Below the pieces are notes generated by a model. It did not search any database and was not told the origin of the DNA. It worked only from the letters and a program-made list of their open reading frames with translations. From positions 1 to 59,996 of the forward strand of contig CAJWZP010000007.1 in assembly GCA_913050325.1 (NCBI GenBank): 59,996 nt of DNA. Direction: 5' to 3'. Positions 26,245-35,892 of this stretch are shown one piece after another (position 1 is the stretch's first letter; every line of letters starts with the position of its first letter). The translations under genes and the position numbers were made by a program. This stretch comes from an uncultured bacterium (lineage in GTDB: Bacteria > Desulfobacterota_D > UBA1144).

Positions 26245-28663
26245 CTTCTTCTGTTAATTTCGCAGCAGTAACAACTCTTATATCTTCATTAAGTCTCATC
26301 AACCTTACTCCTTGAGTTGCTCTACCAATAATTGATATATCAGATGCTTTAAGCCTGTTTGCCTTTCCTATGGAAGAAAGAAGGACAATATCAGTTTCAT
26401 CATTTACCTGAAAAGCATTAACAATTTTTCCAGTTTTTTCAGTAATTTTTAATGTAGCAACCCCTTTTCCTCCACGAGCGGTTAGTCTATATTTCTCAAA
26501 TTCAGTTCTTTTACCAAACCCATTTTCAGTAATTGTTAAAACTTGTGATGATAAATCTTTTACTACTTCTGAGCTTACAACATAATCATTCAGCTTAAGA
26601 CTTATACCTTTTACTCCCATACTATTTCTTCCAACAGCTCTTACGTCTTTTTCATTGAATCTTATAGCTTGACCATTTCTTGTAGTTATTAATATCTGAT
26701 CAGAACCAGAGCTAGTTGTAACTGATATTAATTCATCATTATTTTTTAAATTTATTGCAATAATTCCATTTGATCTAGGCCTAGAATATTCTTCCAATTT
26801 AGTTTTTTTAATTATTCCACTTTTTGTTGTCATTATTAAAAATTTATCTTGCTCAAAATCTTGTAACGATATACATGATGCTACTTTTTCACTTTCGGAT
26901 AAATCTAATACGTTCCTTAAAGCTCTTCCTCGAGCAGTTAAGCTTGATTCAGGTAATTCATGAACTTTTCTCCAAAAGCATTTTCCAGAGCTAGTGAAAA
27001 ACATTACATAATCATGAGTTGAGGCTTGAAATACATTTTCGGCAAAATCATCATTTTTAGAAGTTGCTCCTGTTTTACCAACTCCGCCTCTCTTTTGACT
27101 TTTATAGGAGGTTTTTGGAGTTCTCTTTATAAAACCTTCATGAGTTAGGGTTACTACCATATCTTCTTTTGTGATTAGATCCTCAACAGACATTCCACCT
27201 AAGTCTCTATCATCAATTTCTGTTCTTCTGCCATCAGAATAAGTGGAAATTAATTCTTTAAGCTCATTAATCATTATTTTATTTATTTCATTATCATCAG
27301 ATAAAATTTTCTCAATTTCCTTGATTCTCTTTATCAAATCACTTCTTTCATCTAGAATTTTTTTCTGTTCTAATCCCGTTAGCCTTTGTAATCTCATATC
27401 TAATATTGCATTTGCCTGAATAATAGATATTTTTAATTTTTTTATAAGAGCCTCTCTGGCATCAGCAGGTTCTTTCGAACTTCTAATAATTTTTATAGTT
27501 AAATCCAGTTTGTCCAGTGCAGCTTTGAATCCTTCAAGAATATGGAGTCTATCATTTGCTTTAGATAGCTCAAATAAAAATCTTTTAGTAATAATTTCAA
27601 ATCTATGATCTATAAAACATTGGTTAATATCTTTTAGTCCTAATAGTTTAGGTTTATTTTTATCAATAGCTAATAAAATAATTCCAAAAGTTGTACTTAA
27701 AGAGGTTAAAGAAAAAATATTATTTAAAATTACATTTGGATCCTCATTTCTTTTTGGGTCGATTACTATTCTCATTCCATCTCTGTTAGATTCATCTCTA
27801 ATGTCTGAAATTCCTTTAATCTTTTCATCTTTTACTAGATCTGCTATTTTTTCTATTAACTTACTTTTATTTACTTGGTAAGGTATTTCAGTAATAACAA
27901 TCGAATTTGTTTCAGTTTCTACAAATGCCTTTCCTCTAATTTTAATAATTCCTCTTCCGGTTGTATAAACTTGTTTCAAAATTTCTTTAGATCCATGAAT
28001 AATTCCACCGGTTGGAAAGTCTGGTGCCGGGATAATCTTTATTAGCTCATCAATAGAAATTTTAGGATTTTTAATTTGTGCAATAACGCCTTCAGCTAAT
28101 TCTTTAAAATTATGTGGTGGTATATTTGTTGACATACCTACTGCTATACCTGATGCTCCGTTCAATAATAAATTAGGTATTTTTGAAGGGAGTACCCTCG
28201 GCTCTTTTGATGAACCATCATAATTCTCAACAAAATCTACAGTATCTTTATCAATATCCTCTAATATTTCTGAGGTAACTTTTGCAAGTTTAACTTCTGT
28301 ATAACGCATAGCTGCCGCTGGATCGCCATCAATTGAACCAAAATTTCCTTGTCCATCAACCAGGGGGTATCTAAGAGAAAAATCCTGTGCCATCCTCACT
28401 AAAGCTTCATAAAGTGCAGTATCACCATGAGGATGAAATTTACCCATAACATCACCCACAACTCTAGCTGATTTCTTATAGGATTTATTAGATTCTAAAC
28501 CTAAATCCTTCATACCATATAGAATCCTTCTATGGACAGGCTTTAAACCATCTCTGACATCTGGGAGTGCTCTACCTATTATGACACTTAAAGAATAGCT
28601 CAAATAAGAGTCTTTTAACTCATCATAAATTTCAGTGGATTTAATATTTTTATCGATTGTGAT
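26234..28663 (-). CDS. gyrA: DNA gyrase subunit A, with a probable non-AUG (ATC) start
   Basis: About 809 residues. The catalytic tyrosine is in [11 protein letters not shown] and the C-terminal half is the beta-pinwheel that wraps DNA. The GyrA box is QKRGGVG, diverged from QRRGGKG. At the quinolone sites (E. coli 83 and 87) the residues are Thr and Glu. The first canonical start, TTG at 28603, would remove YDELKDSY, which aligns with the conserved N-terminal arm just before [10 protein letters not shown]. In frame upstream only ATC or ATT codons can start. GGAG at 28677-28674 lies ten bases before ATC at 28663, which is preferred. Gene callers will place the start at 28603. Confidence 0.9.
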   Translation of the reverse strand: MTIDKNIKSTEIYDELKDSYLSYSLSVIIGRALPDVRDGLKPVHRRILYGMKDLGLESNKSYKKSARVVGDVMGKFHPHGDTALYEALVRMAQDFSLRYPLVDGQGNFGSIDGDPAAAMRYTEVKLAKVTSEILEDIDKDTVDFVENYDGSSKEPRVLPSKIPNLLLNGASGIAVGMSTNIPPHNFKELAEGVIAQIKNPKISIDELIKIIPAPDFPTGGIIHGSKEILKQVYTTGRGIIKIRGKAFVETETNSIVITEIPYQVNKSKLIEKIADLVKDEKIKGISDIRDESNRDGMRIVIDPKRNEDPNVILNNIFSLTSLSTTFGIILLAIDKNKPKLLGLKDINQCFIDHRFEIITKRFLFELSKANDRLHILEGFKAALDKLDLTIKIIRSSKEPADAREALIKKLKISIIQANAILDMRLQRLTGLEQKKILDERSDLIKRIKEIEKILSDDNEINKIMINELKELISTYSDGRRTEIDDRDLGGMSVEDLITKEDMVVTLTHEGFIKRTPKTSYKSQKRGGVGKTGATSKNDDFAENVFQASTHDYVMFFTSSGKCFWRKVHELPESSLTARGRALRNVLDLSESEKVASCISLQDFEQDKFLIMTTKSGIIKKTKLEEYSRPRSNGIIAINLKNNDELISVTTSSGSDQILITTRNGQAIRFNEKDVRAVGRNSMGVKGISLKLNDYVVSSEVVKDLSSQVLTITENGFGKRTEFEKYRLTARGGKGVATLKITEKTGKIVNAFQVNDETDIVLLSSIGKANRLKASDISIIGRATQGVRLMRLNEDIRVVTAAKLTEEDGN

Positions 28664-28694
28664 AGTGAAAATTCTCCAAGATAAAGATACGAAT

Positions 28695-28700
28695 ATTATA
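28695..28700 (-). promoter_or_regulatory. -10 box of gyrA
   Basis: TATAAT on the minus strand (28700-28695) stands about 18 bases before the GGAG ribosome-binding site of gyrA. No strong -35 box is visible. A short frame ATG at 28704 overlaps this box and stops just inside the gyrA leader. Confidence 0.45.
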
Positions 28701-28724
28701 CATTTTTAATACTAAAATAGAAGT

Positions 28725-29735
28725 CTAAATATCCGAAATTATGCCTTTTTTTATTATATTAGTTACTAATTTTTTAGCACTTAATTTTTTGTACAATACT
28801 CCATAAACTGAATCAAGGATTGGGGACTTAAATTTAAATTTTTTAGCTAATTTTATAAATGCCTTTACAGTAAAATATCCTTCTGCAATTGAATTTGAAG
28901 ATTTTAAAACCGAAGAAATATTCATGCCCTTCCCTATCATAAAACCTAAATTTCTATTTCTACTTTGTATTCCATAACATGTCAGCATTAGATCTCCAAC
29001 TCCTGAAAGTCCTAAAAAAGTTGAATCTTTTGCTCCTAATATCTTTGCAAATTGTCTAACTTCAGAAAGTCCTCTAGTTATAAAAGCAGCTTTTGTACTT
29101 TCACTTTGTCCAACTCCATCAATCAAACCTGCACCTATAGCTATAACATTTTTTAATGCACCAGAAACTTCCACTCCTATTATATCGTTTGATCTATATA
29201 CTTTTAAATTAGAATTATCAAAAAGAGTAGCAGCTTTATCAAGAATTGAATTTTTTTTAGATGAAAGTGTCACAGCTGTCGGAAGACCGCTTGCTACATC
29301 TTTAGCAAAACTTGGACCTGAGAGTGTTACATATTTTTTTCCAACTCCGGGAAGTAGTTCCTCGAAAACTTGGCTTATAAATTTTAGTGATTTTATTTCT
29401 ATACCTTTTGAAGCATTAATAACTATTGAATTTTTAGGAATATCCTTTTTTATTTTATTTAATATTGGTCTAAGATATTGTGTAGGAATTGCAAAGATAT
29501 AAATCTCTGAATTAAAAAGTTTTTTATTTTTTATATCATTGATTGCATATAAATTTTTAGACAATTTATTGCCAGGTAAAAAAATCTTATTCTCTTGAAT
29601 TTTATTTATTGAATCACAGACTGAAGCCTCTTTCCCCCAAATGTAAACATCTTTGGAATTATGTGCAATTATATTTGAAAGCGAGGTTCCCCAACTACCT
29701 GCACCAAAAACTGTTATATTATTATTTGCTTTCAT
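28725..29735 (-). CDS. gpsA: Glycerol-3-phosphate dehydrogenase [NAD(P)+]
   Basis: 336 residues. The nucleotide-binding GAGSWGTSLSNIIA opens it; VTLSGPSFAKDVASGLPTAVT and the EVSGALKNVIAIGAGLIDG segment (with the catalytic lysine) follow, as does GLSGVGDLMLTC. It makes sn-glycerol-3-phosphate for phospholipid synthesis. There is no ribosome-binding site, and TATAAT/TATTAT boxes lie 6-11 bases before the ATG. Confidence 0.95.
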   Translation of the reverse strand: MKANNNITVFGAGSWGTSLSNIIAHNSKDVYIWGKEASVCDSINKIQENKIFLPGNKLSKNLYAINDIKNKKLFNSEIYIFAIPTQYLRPILNKIKKDIPKNSIVINASKGIEIKSLKFISQVFEELLPGVGKKYVTLSGPSFAKDVASGLPTAVTLSSKKNSILDKAATLFDNSNLKVYRSNDIIGVEVSGALKNVIAIGAGLIDGVGQSESTKAAFITRGLSEVRQFAKILGAKDSTFLGLSGVGDLMLTCYGIQSRNRNLGFMIGKGMNISSVLKSSNSIAEGYFTVKAFIKLAKKFKFKSPILDSVYGVLYKKLSAKKLVTNIIKKGIISDI

Positions 29736-29772
29736 AAAGTTATAATATTATATTTACTTTCATGGAGTTACA

Positions 29773-29952
29773 ATGTTAAGAAGAGATTATTTTGGTTCAG
29801 CTTTAATATGTACATTATTATTCAGTTTAATGGGGATTGGAATTTATAAAGCTTCACACCTTGAACTTGGTCTTTATATCAAATTAGTAGCTACATTTGT
29901 TGGCATTGCTTTATTTGTTGGCTTATTAACTAGTCTAATAGGTAGAAAATAA
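29773..29952 (+). CDS. 59-residue membrane protein, unknown function
   Basis: A short gene with a clear ribosome-binding site: GGAG, five bases, ATG. It encodes two hydrophobic helices (SALICTLLFSLMGIGIY and LVATFVGIALFVGLLTSLIG) joined by a short polar loop, with basic residues at both ends (MLRRDYF and GRK). It reads opposite to its neighbours and ends at the base before the stop of the convergent B12-subunit gene, so it fills the gap exactly. No family recognised. Confidence 0.75.
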   Translation: MLRRDYFGSALICTLLFSLMGIGIYKASHLELGLYIKLVATFVGIALFVGLLTSLIGRK

Positions 29953-30348
29953 TTATTTTTCTACATTTTCATTTATCCAATCTATCATTTCAGTAGTAGT
30001 AGTACCTGGGCCAAAGATTGCTTTAACTCCACAATCTTTTAATCCTTCAATATCTTCTTCAGGAATAATTCCTCCACCAAAAACAATTACATCATCTAGT
30101 CCTTTAGAATTTAAATTACTTATAATTTCAGGAAATAAAAAATTATGTGCACCTGACAATAAACTAACACCAATTGCATCAACGTCTTCCTGTAAAGCTG
30201 CTTCAGCAATCATTTCTGGAGTTTGATGAAGCCCTGTATAGATAACCTCAAATCCAGCATCTCTCAAAGCTCTTGTGATGATTTTAGCTCCTCTATCATG
30301 ACCATCAAGGCCGGCTTTAGCAATTAATATTCTTATCTTATCAGACAT
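29953..30348 (-). CDS. Methylmalonyl-CoA mutase small subunit (B12-binding)
   Basis: 131 residues, a complete cobalamin-binding domain on its own. [10 protein letters not shown] is the D-x-H-x-x-G motif whose His ligates cobalt, followed by GVSLLSGAH and [11 protein letters not shown] that line the nucleotide tail site. In this organism the mutase is therefore split into a catalytic subunit, not in the window, and this subunit. MeaB (54969) and the epimerase (57353) belong to the same pathway, which links propionyl-CoA to succinyl-CoA. Confidence 0.92.
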   Translation of the reverse strand: MSDKIRILIAKAGLDGHDRGAKIITRALRDAGFEVIYTGLHQTPEMIAEAALQEDVDAIGVSLLSGAHNFLFPEIISNLNSKGLDDVIVFGGGIIPEEDIEGLKDCGVKAIFGPGTTTTEMIDWINENVEK

Positions 30349-30364
30349 AATTGATTAATTTATA

Positions 30365-30712
30365 TTATTCATTGAGAAAATACAATTTTCTCTCGAATAT
30401 ATCCTTAAGTTTAGAGTCAACGGTAAAATTATAAAAAACTTTCTCATTTGAACCCAAGGGGCCAGAAATTATATCAATAATTGAAACGGATTTAGCCTCT
30501 ATAACTTGATTTAAATTATTTTTTAAAACATATCTTAGAGATAATTTTTTGATATTTTCATTAGAAGTATTTTTGTAATAACCATTATATTGAACTTGAC
30601 CATTAGGATTAATAGTTTCGAATATAATCGAATTGGGATTCTGGATTGCGTAGACATTAAATGTTAATAAAAATATTAAAAAAAATCTAATTATCATTTT
30701 TTTTAGAATCAT
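30365..30712 (-). CDS. Secreted FxLYD-like protein
   Basis: 115 residues with a signal peptide (to about NVYA). The rest looks like one immunoglobulin-like beta domain: a polar YNGYYKNTSNENIKKLSLRYVL section resembles the 'strengthened contact between residues N and conserved hydrophobics' pattern of FxLYD/DUF3426-like domains. Function unknown. It overlaps the preceding membrane-protein gene by 26 bases and belongs to the XRE operon. Confidence 0.7.
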   Translation of the reverse strand: MILKKMIIRFFLIFLLTFNVYAIQNPNSIIFETINPNGQVQYNGYYKNTSNENIKKLSLRYVLKNNLNQVIEAKSVSIIDIISGPLGSNEKVFYNFTVDSKLKDIFERKLYFLNE

Positions 30713-31382
30713 TATTATGGTCCTCTAATATTTGATTAATTATTTTTTGCATGATTTTTATAGAGCCTAAAGAACTTTCTTTAATATATGAGATATCATC
30801 AACCTGAGGTCTCTTTTTCTTGGTCCACAAATAAAAGAGGAACGCTTGATTGTTTAAGATCAAAAAGAGTAATAAATAGAAGACCGCATTTGTTGATAAA
30901 GTTCTGAGAATCAATGGAATATTATCAATTTCAACCCTTACAACACCTAAAAAAAATTTATCCAAGTCATAAAAAGGCCTTATAGCAACATATTTATTAT
31001 TAAAAAAAAATTTTATATTCTGATTAATTTCATTTTGTGTATCTTTTTGATAATCTGAGTTTACCCCTGCATTTACATTTCCTGAATCAATATCTTCTTT
31101 AAAATAAATTGAAATTATATCAGGCTTAGTAATAGCAAATGCTGAAGATAATTCATCTATGCCAATACTAGAATCCAAATAATTAATAAAATTATTTGGA
31201 TTATTATCTTTATTTGAAAAAAATATTCCAGCTTGATTTGCAACTAATTCGGTAAATTGCTTTGATTGTTTTTTTAAAGATTCTCTTTCTAAATTAAAAT
31301 TAAAAATAAAAATAGTTGAAATAAAAGAAAGTATTAATATTTCTATCACAAGAATAATGATGAATCTTTTAAAGTAATACAT
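30687..31382 (-). CDS. Two-helix membrane protein with a periplasmic sensor-like domain
   Basis: 231 residues. Helix 1 (about 8-28), an extracytoplasmic domain of about 130 residues and helix 2 (about 168-186) give the layout of a sensor kinase input module, but the cytosolic tail of about 45 residues has no kinase, HAMP, GGDEF or methyl-accepting part. The first codon shares a base with the XRE stop (TAATG), so it is coupled to the regulator. A role as membrane partner of the regulator is inference. Confidence 0.75.
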   Translation of the reverse strand: MYYFKRFIIILVIEILILSFISTIFIFNFNLERESLKKQSKQFTELVANQAGIFFSNKDNNPNNFINYLDSSIGIDELSSAFAITKPDIISIYFKEDIDSGNVNAGVNSDYQKDTQNEINQNIKFFFNNKYVAIRPFYDLDKFFLGVVRVEIDNIPLILRTLSTNAVFYLLLFLILNNQAFLFYLWTKKKRPQVDDISYIKESSLGSIKIMQKIINQILEDHNNDSKKNDN

Positions 31383-31807
31383 TATGCACTTTTTGATAAT
31401 TCATAAACTTTATTTAGAACTTGTTTAGAGACTCTTTTGTCAGATTTTAGAAGCATATAAATCATTCCAACAAAGTCTTTTTTGACTTCAGAATTTAAAT
31501 TTCTAAAAAGATCTAATAATAACTTCTCAGAATTAGTAATTGGCTCATCTAAAGAGGTGATAATTTGTTCTTTATTCAAAAATCTTAATAGTTTTTGATC
31601 TTTTGCATTAGACCAAACTTCATTTAAAGGTAAGTCTAAAAACTTAGCTATTTCATCACATTTAATTTTTGATGGAGCATCAACTTTACCAGTTTCAAGT
31701 TGATGAATATAAACTGTTGAAACTTTCAATCCTAAAGCTAAGCCTTCTTGAGTTATGCCTTTAGATTTTCTTATTTTTTTTAAATATTTTCCGAAAGTGT
31801 TAATCAT
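31382..31807 (-). CDS. XRE-family helix-turn-helix regulator
   Basis: 141 residues from the ATG at 31807. An N-terminal HTH_3 domain is clear: LKKIRKSKGITQEGLALGLKVSTVYIHQLETGKVDAP includes the turn and the recognition helix. The C-terminal part is helical with no known domain. An ATG 21 bases upstream (31828) is in frame but lies inside the promoter, whose -10 box TACAAT ends six bases before the chosen ATG. First gene of the operon that continues into the two envelope proteins. Confidence 0.88.
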   Translation of the reverse strand: MINTFGKYLKKIRKSKGITQEGLALGLKVSTVYIHQLETGKVDAPSKIKCDEIAKFLDLPLNEVWSNAKDQKLLRFLNKEQIITSLDEPITNSEKLLLDLFRNLNSEVKKDFVGMIYMLLKSDKRVSKQVLNKVYELSKSA

Positions 31808-31813
31808 CTTGTT

Positions 31814-31842
31814 ATTGTACAGAGTCATAAACTATTTTGCAA
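31814..31842 (-). promoter_or_regulatory. Promoter of the XRE operon, leaderless type
   Basis: On the minus strand TTGCAA, a 17-base spacer and TACAAT are followed by six bases and the ATG at 31807. The box order and spacing match those before hom, miaB, dapF and the EVE gene. Confidence 0.5.
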
Positions 31843-31850
31843 TTTTGAAG

Positions 31851-31923
<73 letters not shown>

Positions 31924-31969
31924 AAATCAAGATTCGAAAAGTTTATATAATTAAAATTATTAATCAAGG

Positions 31970-32002
31970 AAACTTGCGGAGCCATAAAGACTCCACAAGT
32001 TT
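31970..32002 (-). terminator. Terminator of the second porin gene
   Basis: A 12-base-pair hairpin (31970-31981 with 31991-32002, nine-base loop) lies just after the porin stop. On the minus strand its one odd pair is a G-U wobble, on the plus strand an A-C mismatch, and TTT follows the minus-strand stem. Confidence 0.6.
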
Positions 32003-32010
32003 AAAATAGA

Positions 32011-33084
32011 TTAGAACATTACAATATATTGTAATGATGCAGTTTTTTGAGATTTGTTTTCAACTGTTGAACTATCACCTGCTTGGAAAGCTTTGAAGTT
32101 AGCAAAGTCCATTCTAAATTCAGCTCTTAGAATACCTCCACCCATTTCCATTTGAGGTGTAATAGTGAAACTTCTTAATTTTCCATCATCTGATGAATTA
32201 ACAAAAGATGAATCTAAATCGTCAAAACCAAGTTTTGTGTCTCCTTTATCCTCAAAATATTCGTATCTTGCTGTAACAGAAGAATTATCGGTAATACCCT
32301 TCGTTAAATAAATAGCATACCCATACCACTTACCATCAAGTGCATCTGATTTGGTTTCCTTACCATACACACCATTAATTGTTACATCAAACGGTCCCAC
32401 AGTATTTCCATATACAAATGTATAGGTTTGCTGGATTGTATTTGCATCAGTTCCATCATTTCCATAATTCATAGCAAGAAACAAACTGCCTTCACCAACA
32501 GTGAAACCAGCTGCAGCTTCGAGTATTTTTTGCTGATCGGAACCTTCATCATATATAACATCAGATCCATTACTGACTCCAATATAAACCTCATCAGCTA
32601 ACATTGGTGGAACAAACATTGCTCTGATCCCTGTATTTTGGAAATTAATTGAATAACCAAATAAGAAACTTCTGGTAATGTTTGGATTGTCTCCAGGATT
32701 TATAACTTCATTACCTAACATTGTATCCATGTGGCCAATCATAACCGTAAACTGTCCAACTGGTAATATCCCATACGCTTGATGAAGAAAGAACTCTTCA
32801 TCCCCGGTACCTAAATCACTTGCCATTGAACCAAATAAAGCATCAATAACAAAGAAATCATTAGCAACTCCTAGTTGTGCACTTGGTGTAAAAGTAGATT
32901 CATCATCACTAAAAGTATAAAAATTATTAGCGTTGTCTCCTCCATTATCACCAAAATTATATGTACCTTGAGTAACAACATATCCAGAAAAGGTTAACGG
33001 TATTGCCGATTCGGATGCATTAATCTTCTCAAAAGGAATTGCTAAAAATAATAAAAAAATAGCAATTTTAGTCAAATTACGCAT
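32011..33084 (-). CDS. Outer-membrane beta-barrel protein, putative porin
   Basis: 357 residues from the ATG at 33084. An in-frame ATG 15 bases upstream is rejected because GGAGG, the ribosome-binding site for 33084, lies inside it. The signal peptide runs to about INASES. The remainder alternates short polar/hydrophobic strands and ends in F (YIVMF), the usual outer-membrane insertion signal. It resembles the BBP2/OmpL-like beta-barrel group. It follows an MFS transporter gene, so the two may import the same solute. Confidence 0.8.
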   Translation of the reverse strand: MRNLTKIAIFLLFLAIPFEKINASESAIPLTFSGYVVTQGTYNFGDNGGDNANNFYTFSDDESTFTPSAQLGVANDFFVIDALFGSMASDLGTGDEEFFLHQAYGILPVGQFTVMIGHMDTMLGNEVINPGDNPNITRSFLFGYSINFQNTGIRAMFVPPMLADEVYIGVSNGSDVIYDEGSDQQKILEAAAGFTVGEGSLFLAMNYGNDGTDANTIQQTYTFVYGNTVGPFDVTINGVYGKETKSDALDGKWYGYAIYLTKGITDNSSVTARYEYFEDKGDTKLGFDDLDSSFVNSSDDGKLRSFTITPQMEMGGGILRAEFRMDFANFKAFQAGDSSTVENKSQKTASLQYIVMF

Positions 33085-33109
33085 AAATATAACCTCCATA
33101 TTTATTTAT

Positions 33110-33138
33110 ATATAATATAAAGGCAAATTGTGTACCAA
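33110..33138 (-). promoter_or_regulatory. Promoter of the second porin gene
   Basis: TTGGTA (33138-33133) and TTATAT (33115-33110) on the minus strand with a 17-base spacer, inside the 80-base gap after the MFS gene. The leader is about 20 bases and carries a GGAGG site. Confidence 0.4.
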
Positions 33139-33164
33139 TTAATAAAATATTTGGATAAATAGAT

Positions 33165-34508
33165 TTAATCTAGATCTTTCCCTTTTGTTTCGGGAAGAGA
33201 CAACAAAACAAAGAAAGCTAGTATGGCAAAAATTGAAGCAGTCATAAGCGCCCTACCATTACCAATTATATCACCATTAAATAAGAAAGTTACAGAACTG
33301 ACAGCTACGAAAGCGAACAATGGTGGAGCAATAGCTGACGCACCTCTACCTACATTATAACTAAACCCTTGTGCAGTACCTCTCGCACGGGTTGGAAAGA
33401 TCTCGGCAAAAATTGCACCGAATCCTGAATAAAAACCTGTAGCAAAAAATCCTAATAATGGAGCAATTATAAGCACAAGTGCATCTAAAGAAATAAATCC
33501 CAAAAATTGCTGAATACTTACAATATTTCCGAATACAGGAACTAAAAGAGCAACTATCAAAAGATAGGAACCAAAAGTCGTTTTTCTTCCTATTCTATCA
33601 CTTATTAAACCGAAAGATATACAACCAAGAATTGCACCAATATTTAACGGTATGGTAAATCCAAAACCCTTAACGATACCTAGACCAGCTCCGCCTTCAG
33701 ATATTGGGCTTGCGAGATAATTTGGAACAAAATAGCTTAATCCCCAATATGAAATCATACAGAAGCTTGTCAAAAGAGTTGCTTTGATAAGCATTGGTCT
33801 AATATCGTTTGAATTAAAAATTTCTAAAAAAGTAAATTCTTGTTTTGTTTTTGTTCTTTCCTCTGCAGATTTTTTCCATATTTCTGGTTCTTCACAAACT
33901 CTTCTAATGTAAAAAACTAAAAAAGCAGGAACTACACCTAAGAAAAATAAAACTCTCCAGCTTTCAATCGGAAAGTCAGTATTCACAAATGGAATCATGT
34001 TTAAATTGAATGTTGATATTGGAAGAACAAAAGTAGCAAGAATTGCGGCAAAAATAAATCCAAAACCCCACCCACTTTGCACCATACCAACCACTTTACC
34101 TCTATGTTGTTTAGGCCAGCTTTCTGCAACAAGGATTTCTCCAGATGCCCATTCTCCACCCATCCCTAAACCTAATAAAAACCTGCATACAACAAAAAAC
34201 CAAATATCTGGTGCAAATGCGGAAAGCATTGTAAATAAAGAATAAATGAGTATAGAATAAGTTAAAGCTTTAACCCTTCCAACATAATCCGATATAATTC
34301 CAAAAACAATTCCTCCTAAAGCAGATGAAGCAAGGGTTATACTAAAAAGTAATGCTGCTTGAGTTCCAGATATATCAAATGTTTGCGCAATAAACTTAAA
34401 AGCAAAGACATATAATAATAGGTCCATAGCATCTAAAGTCCAACCAAAGAAAGCTGCTATAAATGTTTTCCATTGCTTTGAATTGATATCACTAGTCCAC
34501 TGAAGCAT
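33165..34508 (-). CDS. MFS transporter, sugar/aromatic-acid symporter type
   Basis: 447 residues with 12 predicted membrane helices. The start (WKTFIAAFFGWTLDAMDLLLYVFAF) carries the D-x-x-D stretch of the AAHS/sialate symporter group. The loop 2-3 motif GIISDYVGRVKAL and the helix 4 motif RFLLGLGMGGEWASG are typical MFS signatures, as is the second copy SDRIGRKTTFG. It imports a small organic acid or sugar by proton symport. The substrate cannot be read. Confidence 0.88.
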   Translation of the reverse strand: MLQWTSDINSKQWKTFIAAFFGWTLDAMDLLLYVFAFKFIAQTFDISGTQAALLFSITLASSALGGIVFGIISDYVGRVKALTYSILIYSLFTMLSAFAPDIWFFVVCRFLLGLGMGGEWASGEILVAESWPKQHRGKVVGMVQSGWGFGFIFAAILATFVLPISTFNLNMIPFVNTDFPIESWRVLFFLGVVPAFLVFYIRRVCEEPEIWKKSAEERTKTKQEFTFLEIFNSNDIRPMLIKATLLTSFCMISYWGLSYFVPNYLASPISEGGAGLGIVKGFGFTIPLNIGAILGCISFGLISDRIGRKTTFGSYLLIVALLVPVFGNIVSIQQFLGFISLDALVLIIAPLLGFFATGFYSGFGAIFAEIFPTRARGTAQGFSYNVGRGASAIAPPLFAFVAVSSVTFLFNGDIIGNGRALMTASIFAILAFFVLLSLPETKGKDLD

Positions 34509-34552
34509 TTAAGAATGGTACTAAAATTACCAAAATTAGTCAATTTAAATTA

Positions 34553-34580
34553 TTGAATTAAATCAAAAGGTTGTTAAAAT
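34553..34580 (+). promoter_or_regulatory. Promoter of miaB, leaderless type
   Basis: TTGAAT (34553-34558), 16-base spacer, TAAAAT (34575-34580), seven bases, then ATG at 34588. No Shine-Dalgarno. Confidence 0.5.
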
Positions 34581-34587
34581 TTGAAAA

Positions 34588-35892
34588 ATGAAAAAACAAT
34601 CAGTATTTATTGAAACATATGGATGTCAAATGAATGAATATGATTCCGATAGAATTATAAATGCACTTCAAGCTGAGCCCGTAGATAGTCCTAACACTGC
34701 AGATGTAATAATAATAAACACATGTGCAATTAGAGAGAAAGCTGATCATAAAGCAGTGAGTGCGGTTGGAAGGTATAATAAATTAAAAAAAAATAATCCT
34801 AATTTAATCATTGGAATGTCTGGTTGTGTTGCACAACTTTATGGAAAAAAACTATTGAAAGATATGCCTTATCTTGATTTTGTGATGGGTCCTAGAGGAA
34901 TTCCAAAAATTCCAAAAATAATTGATGATATAAGAAGCGAACATAAACAAAGGCCCCTTGAAACATCAATGGATGTCCAAGATATTTTTGATGTTACTCC
35001 ATATCATAAAAAAGGGAAAATATCTGGTTTTGTTTCTATACAACAAGGTTGCAATAAAAAGTGTGCATATTGTATTGTTCCAACAACAAGGGGAAGTGAG
35101 ATAAATAGACCACTTGATGAAATAATTTTTGAATCTCAAGAATTAGTCAAACAAGGAGCAAAAGAATTAACCTATATTGGCCAAACTGTTAATTCATGGA
35201 AACACAGTAAGATGAGATTCAATAATCTTTTAGATCATCTTCAAGAAATTAATGGTCTCGAAAGAATCAGATTCACAACATCTTTTCCCAAAGATATTTC
35301 AGATAAAATGATATCTTCTATGAAAAATAATAATAAAGTATGCAGACAGCTTCATCTTCCTGTGCAATCTGGTTCAAACAGAGTTTTAAGAGAAATGCGA
35401 AGAACTTACAGTATCGAATGGTATAAAGACCGAATTCAAAAACTTAAAGATGCAATTCCAGACTTAGCTCTATCTACAGATATTATAGTTGGGTTTGGTT
35501 CTGAAAAAGAGGATGATTTCGAATCAACAATGAATTTAATCAGAGAGATTGAATTTGATACAGTTTATTCCTTTAAATATTCGGTAAGACCTGGTACCCC
35601 GGGAGAAAATATGGAATCTCATGTCCCTGATGAAATTGCTAGTGAATGGTTGAGTGTTCTACAAGCCGAACAAAAGGAAATTACACTAAAGAAAAACATT
35701 GAAAAAATTGGTAGTAATTTTAATGTTTTACTTGAAGGTTTTAGTAAACAAAATAATAAAGATTTATTTGGTAGAACTACACATAATAAAGTCGTTAATG
35801 TAAAAAATGTTGATCAATCTTTTATTGGTAAAACTGTTAGAGTCAAAATTACTAATGCAATGCAAAATTCCTTAGTTGGTGAAATAATCTGA
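34588..35892 (+). CDS. miaB: tRNA methylthiotransferase MiaB
   Basis: 434 residues. The N-terminal UPF0004 domain begins ETYGCQMNEYDSDRI, the radical-SAM core has QQGCNKKCAYCIVP (C-x3-C-x2-C), and the TRAM domain is at the end. It adds a methylthio group to i6A37 of tRNAs. Its TGA overlaps the CTG start of trmFO as CTGA. Confidence 0.95.
   Translation: MKKQSVFIETYGCQMNEYDSDRIINALQAEPVDSPNTADVIIINTCAIREKADHKAVSAVGRYNKLKKNNPNLIIGMSGCVAQLYGKKLLKDMPYLDFVMGPRGIPKIPKIIDDIRSEHKQRPLETSMDVQDIFDVTPYHKKGKISGFVSIQQGCNKKCAYCIVPTTRGSEINRPLDEIIFESQELVKQGAKELTYIGQTVNSWKHSKMRFNNLLDHLQEINGLERIRFTTSFPKDISDKMISSMKNNNKVCRQLHLPVQSGSNRVLREMRRTYSIEWYKDRIQKLKDAIPDLALSTDIIVGFGSEKEDDFESTMNLIREIEFDTVYSFKYSVRPGTPGENMESHVPDEIASEWLSVLQAEQKEITLKKNIEKIGSNFNVLLEGFSKQNNKDLFGRTTHNKVVNVKNVDQSFIGKTVRVKITNAMQNSLVGEII

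Noticed and set aside
26234-28603. gyrA starting at TTG 28603
   Set aside because: This would cut off an arm that aligns with conserved GyrA residues. It remains the start most software will pick.
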